From REEB509 sp049314555 (lineage in GTDB: Bacteria > Pseudomonadota > Alphaproteobacteria > Caulobacterales > Aquidulcibacteraceae): a stretch of DNA of 64,000 nucleotides. The position numbers and the translations under genes were made by a program. The notes below the pieces were generated by a model that was not told the DNA's origin, did not search any database, and worked only from the letters and a program-made list of their open reading frames with translations. This document shows, in pieces, positions 50,412 through 59,618 of this stretch (positions are counted from its first letter, which is position 1; each line of letters starts with the position of its first letter). The DNA lies in the NCBI GenBank assembly GCA_049314555.1, contig JBMOEW010000008.1, forward strand, positions 1-64,000, read 5' to 3'.

Positions 50412-51004
50412 TGCGCGCTGCTTTTCGTTTGGCTGTCCTGGCCCTTGCCCTCGCGACCATCGGCTGCGCCACACCACCTCAAGTGGCATCCACCACGCCG
50501 CCAATCGAGGCGCGCAACCCCCTCGATCTACGCCGGACCACCCTGATCGTGCGCGATATGGAGGCCTCTCTGGCGTTCTATCGCGACGCGCTGGGCATGA
50601 CGGTCCAATATGATCAACAATTGACGTCACCAAGGCTGGAGCGGGCAGGCGGCGACGGCGTCAACCGTTCGCGCCTCGTGCTCCTAAAGGCCAACGACAG
50701 CTTCATCGGCATGCTAGGCCTCTGGCAGTTCGAAACCGGACCGGCCCAACAAGCTCCGGCTCAACCGGCCTTTGCCCCCGGCGAAATTGTGTTGTTGTTC
50801 AACGCCACCGATCTTGAGACACGCTATCAAGCCACCATCGCTGTGCCAGGGGTCCAAGAAATGAGTCCGCCAACGCCAAGGTCCTATCCAGGCCAGGATG
50901 GGGCACCACCGATCCAAGTCATCGTCAGCATGCTCTCCGATCCCGATGGACATATTGTGGAGCTGAACAGACTGGTGTCCGGCGGTCCCGACCGACGACC
51001 ATGA
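50411..51004 (+). CDS. VOC-domain lipoprotein
   Basis: A 197-residue protein with signal peptide and lipobox (TIGC, Cys19), then a glyoxalase-fold domain (DLRRTTLIVRDMEASLAFYRDALGMTVQYDQ, NRSRLVLLKAN, SMLSDPDGHIVELNRLV). VOC proteins are normally cytoplasmic, so a lipid-anchored one is notable and fits the exported character of the 42-51 kb stretch. It ends the catabolic region. Confidence 0.8.
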   Translation: MRAAFRLAVLALALATIGCATPPQVASTTPPIEARNPLDLRRTTLIVRDMEASLAFYRDALGMTVQYDQQLTSPRLERAGGDGVNRSRLVLLKANDSFIGMLGLWQFETGPAQQAPAQPAFAPGEIVLLFNATDLETRYQATIAVPGVQEMSPPTPRSYPGQDGAPPIQVIVSMLSDPDGHIVELNRLVSGGPDRRP

Positions 51005-51147
51005 ATATTCAGGAGGGAAAATGAATAGGGTTATCGCGCATTATTAGTAAATATGTATAAACCGTAAAAGATAACGATAACTCAAACTAGATACGCTAAT
51101 AATCCCACTATGAGCGAAAGCGTGCTTGCTTGCTCACGGAGGGTTTC
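51005..51147. other. AT-rich gap with possible mini-ORF
   Basis: This gap is far richer in A+T than its surroundings and separates the catabolic region from the core block. It holds a possible 8-codon ORF (51021-51047, MNRVIAHY) behind a near-perfect AGGAGGG ribosome binding site. The rest looks like promoter sequence for rlpA. No repeat or RNA gene is evident. Confidence 0.35.
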
Positions 51148-52335
51148 ATGGCTTCGATGTGCTTACCGCGTAGCAATCTGGTTCGTATGAGCGTCGCTGT
51201 CGCCGCTTTGCACCTCTGCTTCGTGGTTGTCACGACTGAAGCGCATGCCCAAGATCGCGGCCGTCAACGGGGCGGGGCTCCCATCACCTTTGCGCACGCC
51301 GCCACCCAGCCCCTAACCGGGCAGGGGGCACCGCAAGCGGCGATTCGGCAGGAGACTTCAAATCCCCAAGGAATGCTGTCCTGGCGCTATCCCGATCAGC
51401 CAGAGCTGGTCTATGGCGGCGGGCAGACCGCCCCTGCGTCCGCCTCAACGGTTCGCTCAAGCACCGGGGCGTCGCCTACATCCGCGCCCACTTCCACGTT
51501 GGATCTGCGCCGCACCTCGCCACAACCCATTTCAAACACCTCTGTAGCACGCGCCCCTGCCACCCCGGCGCGCGAACGGCCAGATTGGCTCCAGCCAGAG
51601 CGTGTGGGTGCGCCCTACCAAGAAGCCGGCCAATGGTATGTTCCAACCCCGGAGCCGGGGTTTTCAGAACAGGGTCGCGCTGGCGTTTATCAGGCGGAGC
51701 GCCACAACCAAGCCACCGCAAGCGGAGAAGTTTTTGACATCGAAGGCCTGACCGCAGCCCATCCAACGCTGCCCTTACCCTCTTTGATCCAAGTCACAAA
51801 TCTGGCGACCGGTCGCGACGTGATCGTGCGGTTGAACGACCGCGGCCCCTTCGTCAATGGTCGTCTGATTGACCTGTCCCGCGGTGCAGCCCGCGCCTTG
51901 GGGATCGATCCCGGCGGCGAAGCAAATGTGCATGTCCGCTACCTTGGGCCGGCACCACGCCGTGTTGGCGAAACACCCGCGAGCCCCCCCTTAAGCGCCC
52001 GCGCGCCCCGCGTGGAAGCAGCACCGCCTCCGGTGGCACCACGTCGCGCCCTCGCCACCCCATCACCCATCGCCTACACGCCGCCCGTTGCTGGCCCCCC
52101 GCAGGGCGGATTTGTCGTCCAGCTCGGGGCCTTTTCCAACCTGGAGAACGCACACCGCGTGCGCGCTATGGCAAGGACTGCAGGCGTGGTTGTCATTGAA
52201 CCCGTCCAAACAAGCCAGGGCGAGCTCTTCCGCGTTCGGCTTGGGCCCTACGCAAGCTATGCCGAAGCCACGAGCGCACAGGCACAGGCGAGTCGCCTGG
52301 GCGTTGGAAGTGGCGTCATAGCCGAACTGCGCTGA
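51148..52335 (+). CDS. rlpA: RlpA-like septal lytic transglycosylase with SPOR domain
   Basis: A 395-residue exported protein. A signal peptide and a long Pro/Thr/Ser-rich linker (to about residue 170) precede a double-psi barrel (AGVYQAERHNQATASGEVFD, LTAAHPTLP, VRLNDRGPFVNGRLIDLSRGAA) and a C-terminal SPOR domain (FVVQLGAFSNLENAHRVRAMA, FRVRLGPYASYAEA). RlpA cleaves denuded glycan strands and localises to the septum through SPOR. Only GGAGGG with a 5-base spacing (ATG 51148) gives a clear start. It is linked to the dac gene downstream, as in other alphaproteobacteria. Confidence 0.9.
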   Translation: MASMCLPRSNLVRMSVAVAALHLCFVVVTTEAHAQDRGRQRGGAPITFAHAATQPLTGQGAPQAAIRQETSNPQGMLSWRYPDQPELVYGGGQTAPASASTVRSSTGASPTSAPTSTLDLRRTSPQPISNTSVARAPATPARERPDWLQPERVGAPYQEAGQWYVPTPEPGFSEQGRAGVYQAERHNQATASGEVFDIEGLTAAHPTLPLPSLIQVTNLATGRDVIVRLNDRGPFVNGRLIDLSRGAARALGIDPGGEANVHVRYLGPAPRRVGETPASPPLSARAPRVEAAPPPVAPRRALATPSPIAYTPPVAGPPQGGFVVQLGAFSNLENAHRVRAMARTAGVVVIEPVQTSQGELFRVRLGPYASYAEATSAQAQASRLGVGSGVIAELR

Positions 52336-52448
52336 TCCGGCTTCAATCGCGAGCCCGGATTGACGCCGCCCCCCCGATGGGCGTTTTCTCCACGCAAGGA
52401 TTCCCGCGATGCGCAACACAGCGTCGCGGCCTGGTGGAGACAACGCAG

Positions 52449-53645
52449 ATGCCGGTTCATTCGATAAGCCGCCCAAGATTGCTGCGCAGCCTCAAAATGC
52501 TCGGGTCGGCCTTGGCAGTTACGGCCCTCGCGCTTTTGTTTCCAAACACCGCTTACGCCCAGCAAACAAGGGCGCAACCCGTTTCCCACAGCGTCATTAT
52601 CGACTTTGCCACCGGCAGCGTGCTCGAATGTGATCGCTGCCGCGAGCCAATCCCGCCAGCGTCGATGAGCAAACTCATGACCCTTCTGCTGGTGGCCGAG
52701 GCGCTGGACAGGGGCGACATCACGGAAGAGACCATGGTGCCCGTGAGTGAGCGCGCTTGGCGACACGGCGCGGTTTCCTCGGGTTCGCACATGTTCCTGG
52801 CCCTCAACGCGCAGGTTCGCGTAGGGGATCTCATTCGCGGGGCCATCATCGTGTCAGCCAACGACGCTTGCGTCGCCTTGGCCGAGCGGGTTGCTGGCAG
52901 CGAAGAGGGCTTTGTTGCGCGCATGAATGATCGGGCAGCTCAGCTCGGCCTGACCACAGCCCGGTTTCGAAACGCCACAGGCCTTGACGATCCAGATCAA
53001 GTGATCAGCCCTCTAGACCTTGCCCGCTTGGCCGCGATCATGATCCGCGAGCACCCTGGTATGTATCGGCTCTATGCCGAGCGCTCGTTCACCTACAACA
53101 ACAGAACCCAAGAGAACCGCAATCCTCTGCTCGGGGCCTTTGACGGTGCCGACGGCGTCAAGACCGGCCACACCGACGCCTCTGGGTATGGCTTGATCGG
53201 GTCGGCAGAAGTGGACGGGCAGCGGCGCATCATCGTCTTCAACGGGGCTACCACGATGGCCGAGCGCAGAGATCGCGCCGTGCGCATGCTGCGATCGGCC
53301 TTCTTCGATTACCGCGTGCAGCAAGTTTATGCACCGGGCGCGGTTGTAGGCAGTGCCGCCGTTTGGCTCGGCTCACGCCCCCGCGTTAACTTGGTGGCAC
53401 CGCCCGAAGGCATCGCTGTTGCTGGCCGCCAAGGTGTGCTGGCTGGCCTAACCGCGACGATTGTTTACCCGGGCCCAATCCCAGCCCGTATCGAACAAAA
53501 CCAGCCTATCGCAGAATTGCTGATCGAAGGCCCTGGCTTTGAAGCCGTGCGCTATCCGCTGTTGGCAGCGGAAAGGGTCAACCGCGCCAATCCGTTTGCC
53601 CGCGCTTTGGCAGGGGTTGGGATGGCGTTCTCAGGCGGCAATTGA
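52449..53645 (+). CDS. D-alanyl-D-alanine carboxypeptidase (PBP5/6-like)
   Basis: A 398-residue serine DD-peptidase. After the signal (ending near AYAQ) come the SxxK motif SMSK (72-75), SxN in IIVSANDACVAL and KTG in VKTGHTDASGYG, followed by a C-terminal beta domain and an amphipathic tail (ANPFARALAGVGMAF). It trims stem peptides of peptidoglycan on the outer face of the inner membrane. An earlier ATG at 52377 would add 24 residues and is less likely. Confidence 0.9.
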   Translation: MPVHSISRPRLLRSLKMLGSALAVTALALLFPNTAYAQQTRAQPVSHSVIIDFATGSVLECDRCREPIPPASMSKLMTLLLVAEALDRGDITEETMVPVSERAWRHGAVSSGSHMFLALNAQVRVGDLIRGAIIVSANDACVALAERVAGSEEGFVARMNDRAAQLGLTTARFRNATGLDDPDQVISPLDLARLAAIMIREHPGMYRLYAERSFTYNNRTQENRNPLLGAFDGADGVKTGHTDASGYGLIGSAEVDGQRRIIVFNGATTMAERRDRAVRMLRSAFFDYRVQQVYAPGAVVGSAAVWLGSRPRVNLVAPPEGIAVAGRQGVLAGLTATIVYPGPIPARIEQNQPIAELLIEGPGFEAVRYPLLAAERVNRANPFARALAGVGMAFSGGN

Positions 53646-53646
53646 C

Positions 53647-54288
53647 GTGACCGCTGGTTCAAAGGGGCTGTTCATTACGCTAGAAGGTGGCGAGGGCTCT
53701 GGAAAGTCCACCCTGGCTGCGACGCTGGAAGGGGCGTTTGCTGCCGCCGGACACAAGGTCTGGCGCACGCGCGAACCGGGCGGCACGCCGGGCGCAGACA
53801 CGATCCGAGCCCTTCTGGTGCAAGGCAAAGGCGACAGATGGACGCCAATGACCGAACTTCTTCTCGTGGCTGCTGCCCGTCACGACCACGTCACGCGCCG
53901 CATTCTGCCCGCACTCTTGGCCGGCGACGTGGTGATCTGTGATCGTTTTTCAGACTCAACAAAGGCTTATCAAGCCGGTGGCGGTGGATTGGCGGTGGAG
54001 ACCGTCGATGCCGTCGGCCAATTGATCGATGCCCCATCGCCACATCTGACCCTTCTATTGGACATTGACCCAGCACTTGGGCTCGCGCGCTCCCGCGGCA
54101 ACGCGGCAGGCGAAGACCGCTTCGAGACCCTCGGCCAAGACTTCCACGCGCGCGTCCGCTTGGCTTTCTTGGCTCTCGCACACTCTGAACCGCATCGGAT
54201 CGCTGTCCTTGACGCAGAACAACCCGCGGACGCGGTTGCCCAAGCGGCCTTCGCCGTCATCAAGGACCGATTGGATATCGCCCTTTGA
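53647..54288 (+). CDS. tmk: thymidylate kinase
   Basis: A 213-residue dTMP kinase. P-loop GGEGSGKST (14-22), TREPGGTPGADTIR, the DR motif CDRFSDSTKAYQAGG, and the lid region LARSRGNAAGEDRFE are all present. It phosphorylates dTMP to dTDP. GTG 53647 begins one base after the dac stop, and the stop overlaps the holB start (TTGA), typical of this gene string. Confidence 0.95.
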   Translation: MTAGSKGLFITLEGGEGSGKSTLAATLEGAFAAAGHKVWRTREPGGTPGADTIRALLVQGKGDRWTPMTELLLVAAARHDHVTRRILPALLAGDVVICDRFSDSTKAYQAGGGGLAVETVDAVGQLIDAPSPHLTLLLDIDPALGLARSRGNAAGEDRFETLGQDFHARVRLAFLALAHSEPHRIAVLDAEQPADAVAQAAFAVIKDRLDIAL

Positions 54289-55352
54289 CCAGCGAAGCCG
54301 ATACAGATCTGGAACAGGGCACGCTTCATCCGCGGCTCCAGTTCGATTTCTTTGGCCATGACACGGCCGAGGCCGAACTTGCAGCCTCCCTTGATGGCCA
54401 AAGGTTGCACCATGCATGGCTGGTCTCGGGCGCGAAGGGCTTGGGCAAAGCCACCCTGGCTTATCGCTTTGCGCGTCGTGCCCTAGGCGCTAAAGCCAAT
54501 CCTGCACGCCCTTTGGCCACCGCACCCGATGATCCAGTGTCACGCCAAGTGGCAGCCCTTTCGCACCCCGATCTGTTCGTTCTGCGGCGGTCGCTCGGTC
54601 CGACCGGTAAGCCACGCCAAGAGATTACAGCCGAAGAGGCCCGCGCCTTGCCTGGCTTTTTTTCGCTAAAGTCGGCAAGTGGGGGCAGGCGCGTGGCCAT
54701 CGTCGATTGCGTCGACGATCTAAACCGCCATGCCGCAAATGCGCTCTTGAAGGCGCTGGAGGAGCCCCCAGCTCACGCGCTGTTGATCTTGATCTGCCAC
54801 GCGCCAGGCGCAGCGCTGGCCACGATCCGCTCGAGGTGCCGTCGGCTCCGGTTGCATCCCCTGGACGAAGCCACCATGCAAACCGCTATGGCAAGCTTAG
54901 GGACCGGCCCTTTGGACAAGGGGGTTATTGAACTTGCCGGCGGTCGCCCAGGACGCGCTATCGCCCTAGAGGCGTTGAAGGCAGGAGCGATGCGCACCCA
55001 GGCGCGAGCCGCTTTGGCAGCGCTGTGGCGCGAGGGCGGAAAAGCGTTGGCGCCCATGGCGTTCGCTGGAGGTCCGGCAAGTCAAAGATTGCCCTTGCTG
55101 ATCGAAATCGTGCAAGACTGGATCCGCCAGTCTCAGCTTGCCCGTGCTGGCCTCAGTCTCAATCACCCCTCAAGCGCAGACCCAGCTCTGGTCGCCGCCT
55201 TGTCCACACCAGGCCACGCCGCTGACTGGGCGGGAGCCTGGCAAGCGCTGGAGGATTTGCGCGCCGAAACCGAAGGTCTGGACCTGGATCCAAGCCTCGC
55301 CCTCGCAAGGATTGCCGGCATCCTTGACCGCGCGCGCCCCTCCAGGCCATGA
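54285..55352 (+). CDS. holB: DNA polymerase III delta' subunit
   Basis: A 355-residue clamp-loader subunit. It has the RFC-box-like HHAWLVSGAKGLGKATLAYRFARR, a P-loop GAKGLGKAT, RRVAIVDCVDDLNRHAANALLKALEEPP and LLICHAPGAALATIRSRCRRLRLHPL with the SRC sensor motif. It starts at TTG 54285, overlapping the tmk stop. The Cys-containing zinc module of some homologs is not obvious here. Confidence 0.9.
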   Translation: MTSEADTDLEQGTLHPRLQFDFFGHDTAEAELAASLDGQRLHHAWLVSGAKGLGKATLAYRFARRALGAKANPARPLATAPDDPVSRQVAALSHPDLFVLRRSLGPTGKPRQEITAEEARALPGFFSLKSASGGRRVAIVDCVDDLNRHAANALLKALEEPPAHALLILICHAPGAALATIRSRCRRLRLHPLDEATMQTAMASLGTGPLDKGVIELAGGRPGRAIALEALKAGAMRTQARAALAALWREGGKALAPMAFAGGPASQRLPLLIEIVQDWIRQSQLARAGLSLNHPSSADPALVAALSTPGHAADWAGAWQALEDLRAETEGLDLDPSLALARIAGILDRARPSRP

Positions 55353-55359
55353 CCTAGCC

Positions 55360-56160
55360 ATGACCTTGATAGACAGCCACGTAAACCTCCATGCCGAGGC
55401 CTTCGCGCAAGACCAAGAGCAGGTCATTGCCCGCGCGCGCGCAGCAGGCGTCAGTCGCATGATCACGATCTGCGACACCTGGGCAAACGCGCAGGCGGTC
55501 GCTAAGATCACCGAACAAAACCCAGACATCTGGATGAGTGTCGGGGCCCATCCGCACTACGCCAAAGACCATCAAGACCTGACCGCAGACGCCCTGATCG
55601 ACTTTGCACAGCGCCATCCCCGCGTGGTTGGCATCGGTGAGACCGGCTTGGACTTGCATTACAACTATAGCCCGTTCGCGGATCAAGTGCGGGTGCTAGA
55701 GGCCCACATTGCCGCCGCCAAACACCTGGCTCTGCCCCTGATCATTCACACCCGCGATGCCGACCGCGAAATGGCAGAGCAGTTGCGCGCCGCGTGCGCA
55801 GACGGCAAACTGCGTGTCTTGTTGCACTGCTACACCAGCGGGATGGCGCTCGCGCGTGAAGCCCTGGACCTTGGCGCATTTATCTCGTTCTCTGGCATCA
55901 TGACGTTCAAGAATGCCCACGACGTCCGAGAAGTTGCCCAAATGGTGCCGCTGGACCGTGTGATCCTGGAAACGGATTGTCCCTACCTCGCCCCGGTACC
56001 CCATCGCGGACGGCGTTGTGAGCCAGCCTTTGTGGCGGACGTATACGCCGCCTTTGCCCGTCTGCGTGGGATCGATGAAAGCGCCGTGACCGCCCAGATT
56101 GCAGCGAACTTCCACGCCTTGTTCGCAAGGGTCCCCAAGACAGGGCAGGGTCTCGCATGA
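55360..56160 (+). CDS. tatD: TatD-family metal-dependent DNase/hydrolase
   Basis: A 266-residue TIM-barrel hydrolase. It shows GIGETGLDLHYNYSP, PLIIHTRDADREM, LLHCYTSGMALAREAL and ILETDCPYLAPVPHRGRRCEP. The N-terminal HxH metal pair reads HVN here (IDSHVNLHAEAF), so one His is replaced by Asn. This is known to me from some alphaproteobacterial homologs. The gene usually found before it, metG, is absent: holB ends only 7 bases upstream. Confidence 0.9.
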   Translation: MTLIDSHVNLHAEAFAQDQEQVIARARAAGVSRMITICDTWANAQAVAKITEQNPDIWMSVGAHPHYAKDHQDLTADALIDFAQRHPRVVGIGETGLDLHYNYSPFADQVRVLEAHIAAAKHLALPLIIHTRDADREMAEQLRAACADGKLRVLLHCYTSGMALAREALDLGAFISFSGIMTFKNAHDVREVAQMVPLDRVILETDCPYLAPVPHRGRRCEPAFVADVYAAFARLRGIDESAVTAQIAANFHALFARVPKTGQGLA

Positions 56161-56993
56161 CGCCAACCTTGCGCGCGACCATCCTGGGATGTGGCTCCAG
56201 CGGGGGCGTTCCCCGTGTCGGCGGCGATTGGGGAACGTGCGACCCCAACGAGCCGCGAAATCATCGATTGAGATGTTCGCTATTGCTGCAACGGTGGAAC
56301 GGACCACCAGGCCCCGACGAAGCTGCCACAACCGTCCTGATCGATACCTCTCCAGACCTAAGAGCACAGCTCCTCGCCACCCGACTGCGCCGCGTTGACG
56401 CCTTGCTCTATTCCCACGATCACGCCGATCAAGCCCACGGCATCGATGATCTGCGTGCGTTGGTCTATGCGATGCGCAGGCGCATCAAAACCTACATGGA
56501 CGCTCCCACGCGTGCCTCGCTTACCCATCGCTTTGGCTATATCTTCCATGGCGTAGATGGTTACCCGCCGATCCTGGAAGACGCAGGCATCCTCGAACCG
56601 CACGCGATTGTGCGCGTTGAAGGGCCTGGGGGTCCTATCGAACTAGAACCCTTATTACAGGACCATGGCTCGATTTCCTCGCTAGGCTTCCGCGTCGGGC
56701 CGTTGGCTTACAGCAACGACTGCGTCAAGATCGCTGAGGCGAGCTTCGCGCGCCTGCATAATCTGGAACTTTGGATTGTTGATGCGTTGCGCCGCGCGCC
56801 GCACCCAACCCACAGCCATTTAGCCCAATCCTTGGCCTGGATAGAACGCATCAAGCCGCGCCAAACAATTCTCACAAACCTTCACACAGACATGGACTAC
56901 CAAACCCTGTGTGCAGAGTTGCCCCAAACCGTTGTCCCGGCGTATGATTTCATGGTCATTGACCTCCCAATTGAACCACATCATTTCCCATAA
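56157..56993 (+). CDS. MBL-fold metallo-hydrolase (PhnP-like)
   Basis: A 278-residue metallo-beta-lactamase-fold protein of the PhnP/RNase Z-like group: ILGCGSSGGVPRVGGDWGTCDP, the metal motif YSHDHADQAHGIDDLR, PLLQDHGSISSLGFRVG, and THSHLAQSLAWIERIKP with TNLHTDMDY. It probably hydrolyses a cyclic phosphodiester or nucleotide. ATGA overlap with tatD is typical of the alphaproteobacterial order. Confidence 0.9.
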   Translation: MTPTLRATILGCGSSGGVPRVGGDWGTCDPNEPRNHRLRCSLLLQRWNGPPGPDEAATTVLIDTSPDLRAQLLATRLRRVDALLYSHDHADQAHGIDDLRALVYAMRRRIKTYMDAPTRASLTHRFGYIFHGVDGYPPILEDAGILEPHAIVRVEGPGGPIELEPLLQDHGSISSLGFRVGPLAYSNDCVKIAEASFARLHNLELWIVDALRRAPHPTHSHLAQSLAWIERIKPRQTILTNLHTDMDYQTLCAELPQTVVPAYDFMVIDLPIEPHHFP

Positions 56994-57015
56994 TAATAAT
57001 TATGCGACTTACACC

Positions 57016-57894
57016 ATGACCCCAAAGGCACCAGGCGAACCGGCTACATCTTCCCTCGGCGTTCAGTCCCCAGATGGCACCACACTGACTGCGCGCGCAA
57101 AAATGGCCACTGACAGACTGATCGAGCTGATGGCCCGCCTCCGCGATCCGCGTTCTGGGTGCGCCTGGGACGTTGCACAGTCGTTCCAAACGATCGCCCC
57201 CTACACCATCGAAGAGGCCTACGAAGTAGCCGACGCCATCGCTCGAACCGATTTCAAGGGCCTCCGGGAAGAGCTAGGCGACCTCCTCTTCCAAGTGTTC
57301 TTCCACGCACGCATGGCCGAAGAACAGGGCCTCTTTGACTTCGCCGACGTCGCTACAGACCTGGACGCTAAAATGCGTGCGCGCCATCCCCACGTGTTTG
57401 GCGATGCCGCCGTGCGCGATGCGATTGAACAGACACTCGCATGGGAAGATCAAAAGGCGGCCGAACGCGCGGCAAAGGCCGCAGGCCAACCTGCGAGCGT
57501 TCTGGCCGACGTTCCCATGAACCTTCCAGCCTTGATGCGGGCTGAAAAGCTGACCAAGCGCGCGGCGCGGATTGGCTTTGACTGGCCACATCCAGAGGCC
57601 GTCTTGGAAAAGCTCGCTGAAGAGCTGGCAGAAGTTGCCGATGCCCGCGCAACCCGCGACCAGGCTGGTGTTACAGAAGAGATCGGCGATCTCCTTTTTG
57701 TGGTGGCAAACCTTGCCCGCAAACTCAACGTGGATCCAGAGGAGGCGCTTCGCCAAGCGAACGCAAAGTTCACACGGCGATTTCAAGCCGTAGAGGCCGC
57801 TGTTGCCGCCCGCCCAAAAGGCACTCCGATGCCAGACTTGGAGGCCCTTGAGGCGCTGTGGCTTGAGGTCAAGAAAGCAGAAAAGCCGACCTAA
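57016..57894 (+). CDS. mazG: nucleoside triphosphate pyrophosphohydrolase MazG
   Basis: A 292-residue two-domain MazG. The first domain (YTIEEAYEVADAIA, LREELGDLLFQVFFHA) and the second (LEKLAEELAEVADARA, EEIGDLLFVVANLA) both carry the EExxE-12-ExxD magnesium motif. It removes pyrophosphate from non-canonical NTPs. It starts at ATG 57016, because earlier codons are AT-rich and read out of the upstream gene. Converges with hflX. Confidence 0.92.
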   Translation: MTPKAPGEPATSSLGVQSPDGTTLTARAKMATDRLIELMARLRDPRSGCAWDVAQSFQTIAPYTIEEAYEVADAIARTDFKGLREELGDLLFQVFFHARMAEEQGLFDFADVATDLDAKMRARHPHVFGDAAVRDAIEQTLAWEDQKAAERAAKAAGQPASVLADVPMNLPALMRAEKLTKRAARIGFDWPHPEAVLEKLAEELAEVADARATRDQAGVTEEIGDLLFVVANLARKLNVDPEEALRQANAKFTRRFQAVEAAVAARPKGTPMPDLEALEALWLEVKKAEKPT

Positions 57895-57918
57895 CGCTGC
57901 AACCTACTCCGCAGCGTT
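57893..57918. terminator. hairpin between convergent mazG and hflX
   Basis: AACGCTGC (57893-57900) and GCAGCGTT (57911-57918) form a perfect 8-bp stem with a 10-base loop, starting in the mazG stop codon. No strong T-run follows on either strand, so it is only a possible bidirectional terminator. Confidence 0.4.
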
Positions 57919-57924
57919 TGGGCC

Positions 57925-59277
57925 TCATGCTTCATCACCGTGGTCAAGCTGGGCCGCATCGCCAACCGAAAGCCGCGCCACGATATGCAGCAAACCATCC
58001 TCGCCCAGCGTTTCCTGCAGGATCTGCCCATGCGCCCCAATCCAAGCGTGGGTGCGACCGTTTGCGGGATCAAGCGAAACATGAACCACAACCCGATCGC
58101 CATAAGCCAGCCGATCAATCGCTTCGAGAAGGTCGTCCATCCCCTCCCCGCTCAGCGCTGACACCACAAGCGCAGGACCAACCGCGCCCTCCGCTTCGCC
58201 CAGCGCCCGCGCCACTCTGGCTGCCCGCACATCGGGCTCCACCTGGTCAATCTTGTTCCAGACCTCGAGCACCGGTGGTAGCGCTTCGCCCGCCTCCAGC
58301 TTCTCTTTGCTGATCTGCTCCAGCACGCCCAGAACATCGCCGCGTTGTCGTTCCGTGTGCGGATCCGCAATGTCGCGGACGTGGATGATCACATCCGCTT
58401 CGACAATCGCTTCAAGGGTGGCGCGGAAGGCTGCGATCAGCTCGGTCGGCAGATCGGTGATGAACCCCACGGTGTCAGACAAAATCACATCCCGCCCGCC
58501 CGGCATCCGGATTACCCGCGCGGTTGGATCCAGGGTCGCAAACAGCATGTCTTTTGCCAGAACGTCCGCCTGCGTGAGCCTGTTAAACAGCGTCGACTTG
58601 CCGGCATTGGTATAGCCCACAAGCGCAGCAGTCGGCAGGCCTGCCCGCGTCCGCGCGCGCCGCTGGAGACCGCGGGTTCGCCGCACCTCTTCTAGGTCCT
58701 TCTTGAGTCTGACGATCCGATCGGCGATCAACCGCCGATCGAGTTCAATCTGCGTCTCCCCGGGGCCGCCAGTCTTGCCAAGACCGCCACGCTGCCGTTC
58801 CAAGTGAGTCCAAGTTCGCACCAGGCGCGAGCGCTCATAGCCCAACCGCGCAAGTTCAACTTGCAAACGGCCTTCGCGCGTCGCCGCGCGTCTACCAAAG
58901 ATTTCCAGAATTAGGCCTGCCCGATCAACAACTTTGGCATTCAACCCTTTTTCCAGATTGCGCTGCTGCACTGGGGTCAAGGCGGCATCAACGACAACCA
59001 CCGCCGCGTCGCGCGCCTTCACCTCCTCGGCCAGCAATTCCACCCGCCCCCCACCAAAATAGGAGCCTGGGTTCACTTTGCGCAAAACAACCGACTCGGC
59101 ACTGCGAACGTCAAGGTCCAAAGCACGTGAGAGACCGCAGGCCTCTTCCAAGCGGGCGGCCGCAGTTGCCGGGTCACGGTCCTGTGTGACTGGGTGGACG
59201 ACAAGAGCGCCTATTGCCCCGGCTGCGGCTAGATCAATCGCCAGCGTCCATCTCCTCGTCGGACTTGTCGCCTTCAA
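57925..59277 (-). CDS. hflX: ribosome-associated GTPase HflX
   Basis: About 450 residues. An N-terminal ND1 domain ([32 protein letters not shown]) is followed by the HflX linker [15 protein letters not shown] and a GTPase domain ([26 protein letters not shown]) and a C-terminal extension. It rescues stalled or hibernating ribosomes. The start is uncertain: TTG 59277 lies within hfq, and CTG 59244 is an alternative. Either way it is coupled to hfq. Confidence 0.9.
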   Translation of the reverse strand: MKATSPTRRWTLAIDLAAAGAIGALVVHPVTQDRDPATAAARLEEACGLSRALDLDVRSAESVVLRKVNPGSYFGGGRVELLAEEVKARDAAVVVVDAALTPVQQRNLEKGLNAKVVDRAGLILEIFGRRAATREGRLQVELARLGYERSRLVRTWTHLERQRGGLGKTGGPGETQIELDRRLIADRIVRLKKDLEEVRRTRGLQRRARTRAGLPTAALVGYTNAGKSTLFNRLTQADVLAKDMLFATLDPTARVIRMPGGRDVILSDTVGFITDLPTELIAAFRATLEAIVEADVIIHVRDIADPHTERQRGDVLGVLEQISKEKLEAGEALPPVLEVWNKIDQVEPDVRAARVARALGEAEGAVGPALVVSALSGEGMDDLLEAIDRLAYGDRVVVHVSLDPANGRTHAWIGAHGQILQETLGEDGLLHIVARLSVGDAAQLDHGDEA

Positions 59278-59494
59278 ACAATTGCACGGGCTGGCCCGGC
59301 ATAATCGTCGAAATGGCGTGCTTGTAAACGAGCTGAACTTGGCCATCACGGCGCAACAGCACGCAGAAATTGTCAAACCAGGTCACTACGCCCTGAAGTT
59401 TCACCCCGTTCATCAAATAGATGGTGAGCGGTGTGCGCGCCTTGCGCACGGCGTTCAAAAAAGTGTCCTGCAGGTTCTGTCGCTTATCAGTCAT
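59234..59494 (-). CDS. hfq: RNA chaperone Hfq
   Basis: An 86-residue Sm-like protein. Sm1 is [24 protein letters not shown] and Sm2 contains [11 protein letters not shown], both standard, with an acidic tail ([11 protein letters not shown]). It forms hexamers that help small RNAs pair with mRNAs. It sits between dat and hflX, the common alphaproteobacterial order. Confidence 0.97.
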   Translation of the reverse strand: MTDKRQNLQDTFLNAVRKARTPLTIYLMNGVKLQGVVTWFDNFCVLLRRDGQVQLVYKHAISTIMPGQPVQLFEGDKSDEEMDAGD

Positions 59495-59618
59495 CGCACT
59501 TATCCTTGTTTTTGGGCCTGTTGCGCCTTCACGCGCCCTTCTGGCCAAAGGTGAAATCGTCACCCTCTGGGCCTCCCTATACAAGGCAGTCCATGTCATT
59601 CGCAACCGCGCAGCCGGA

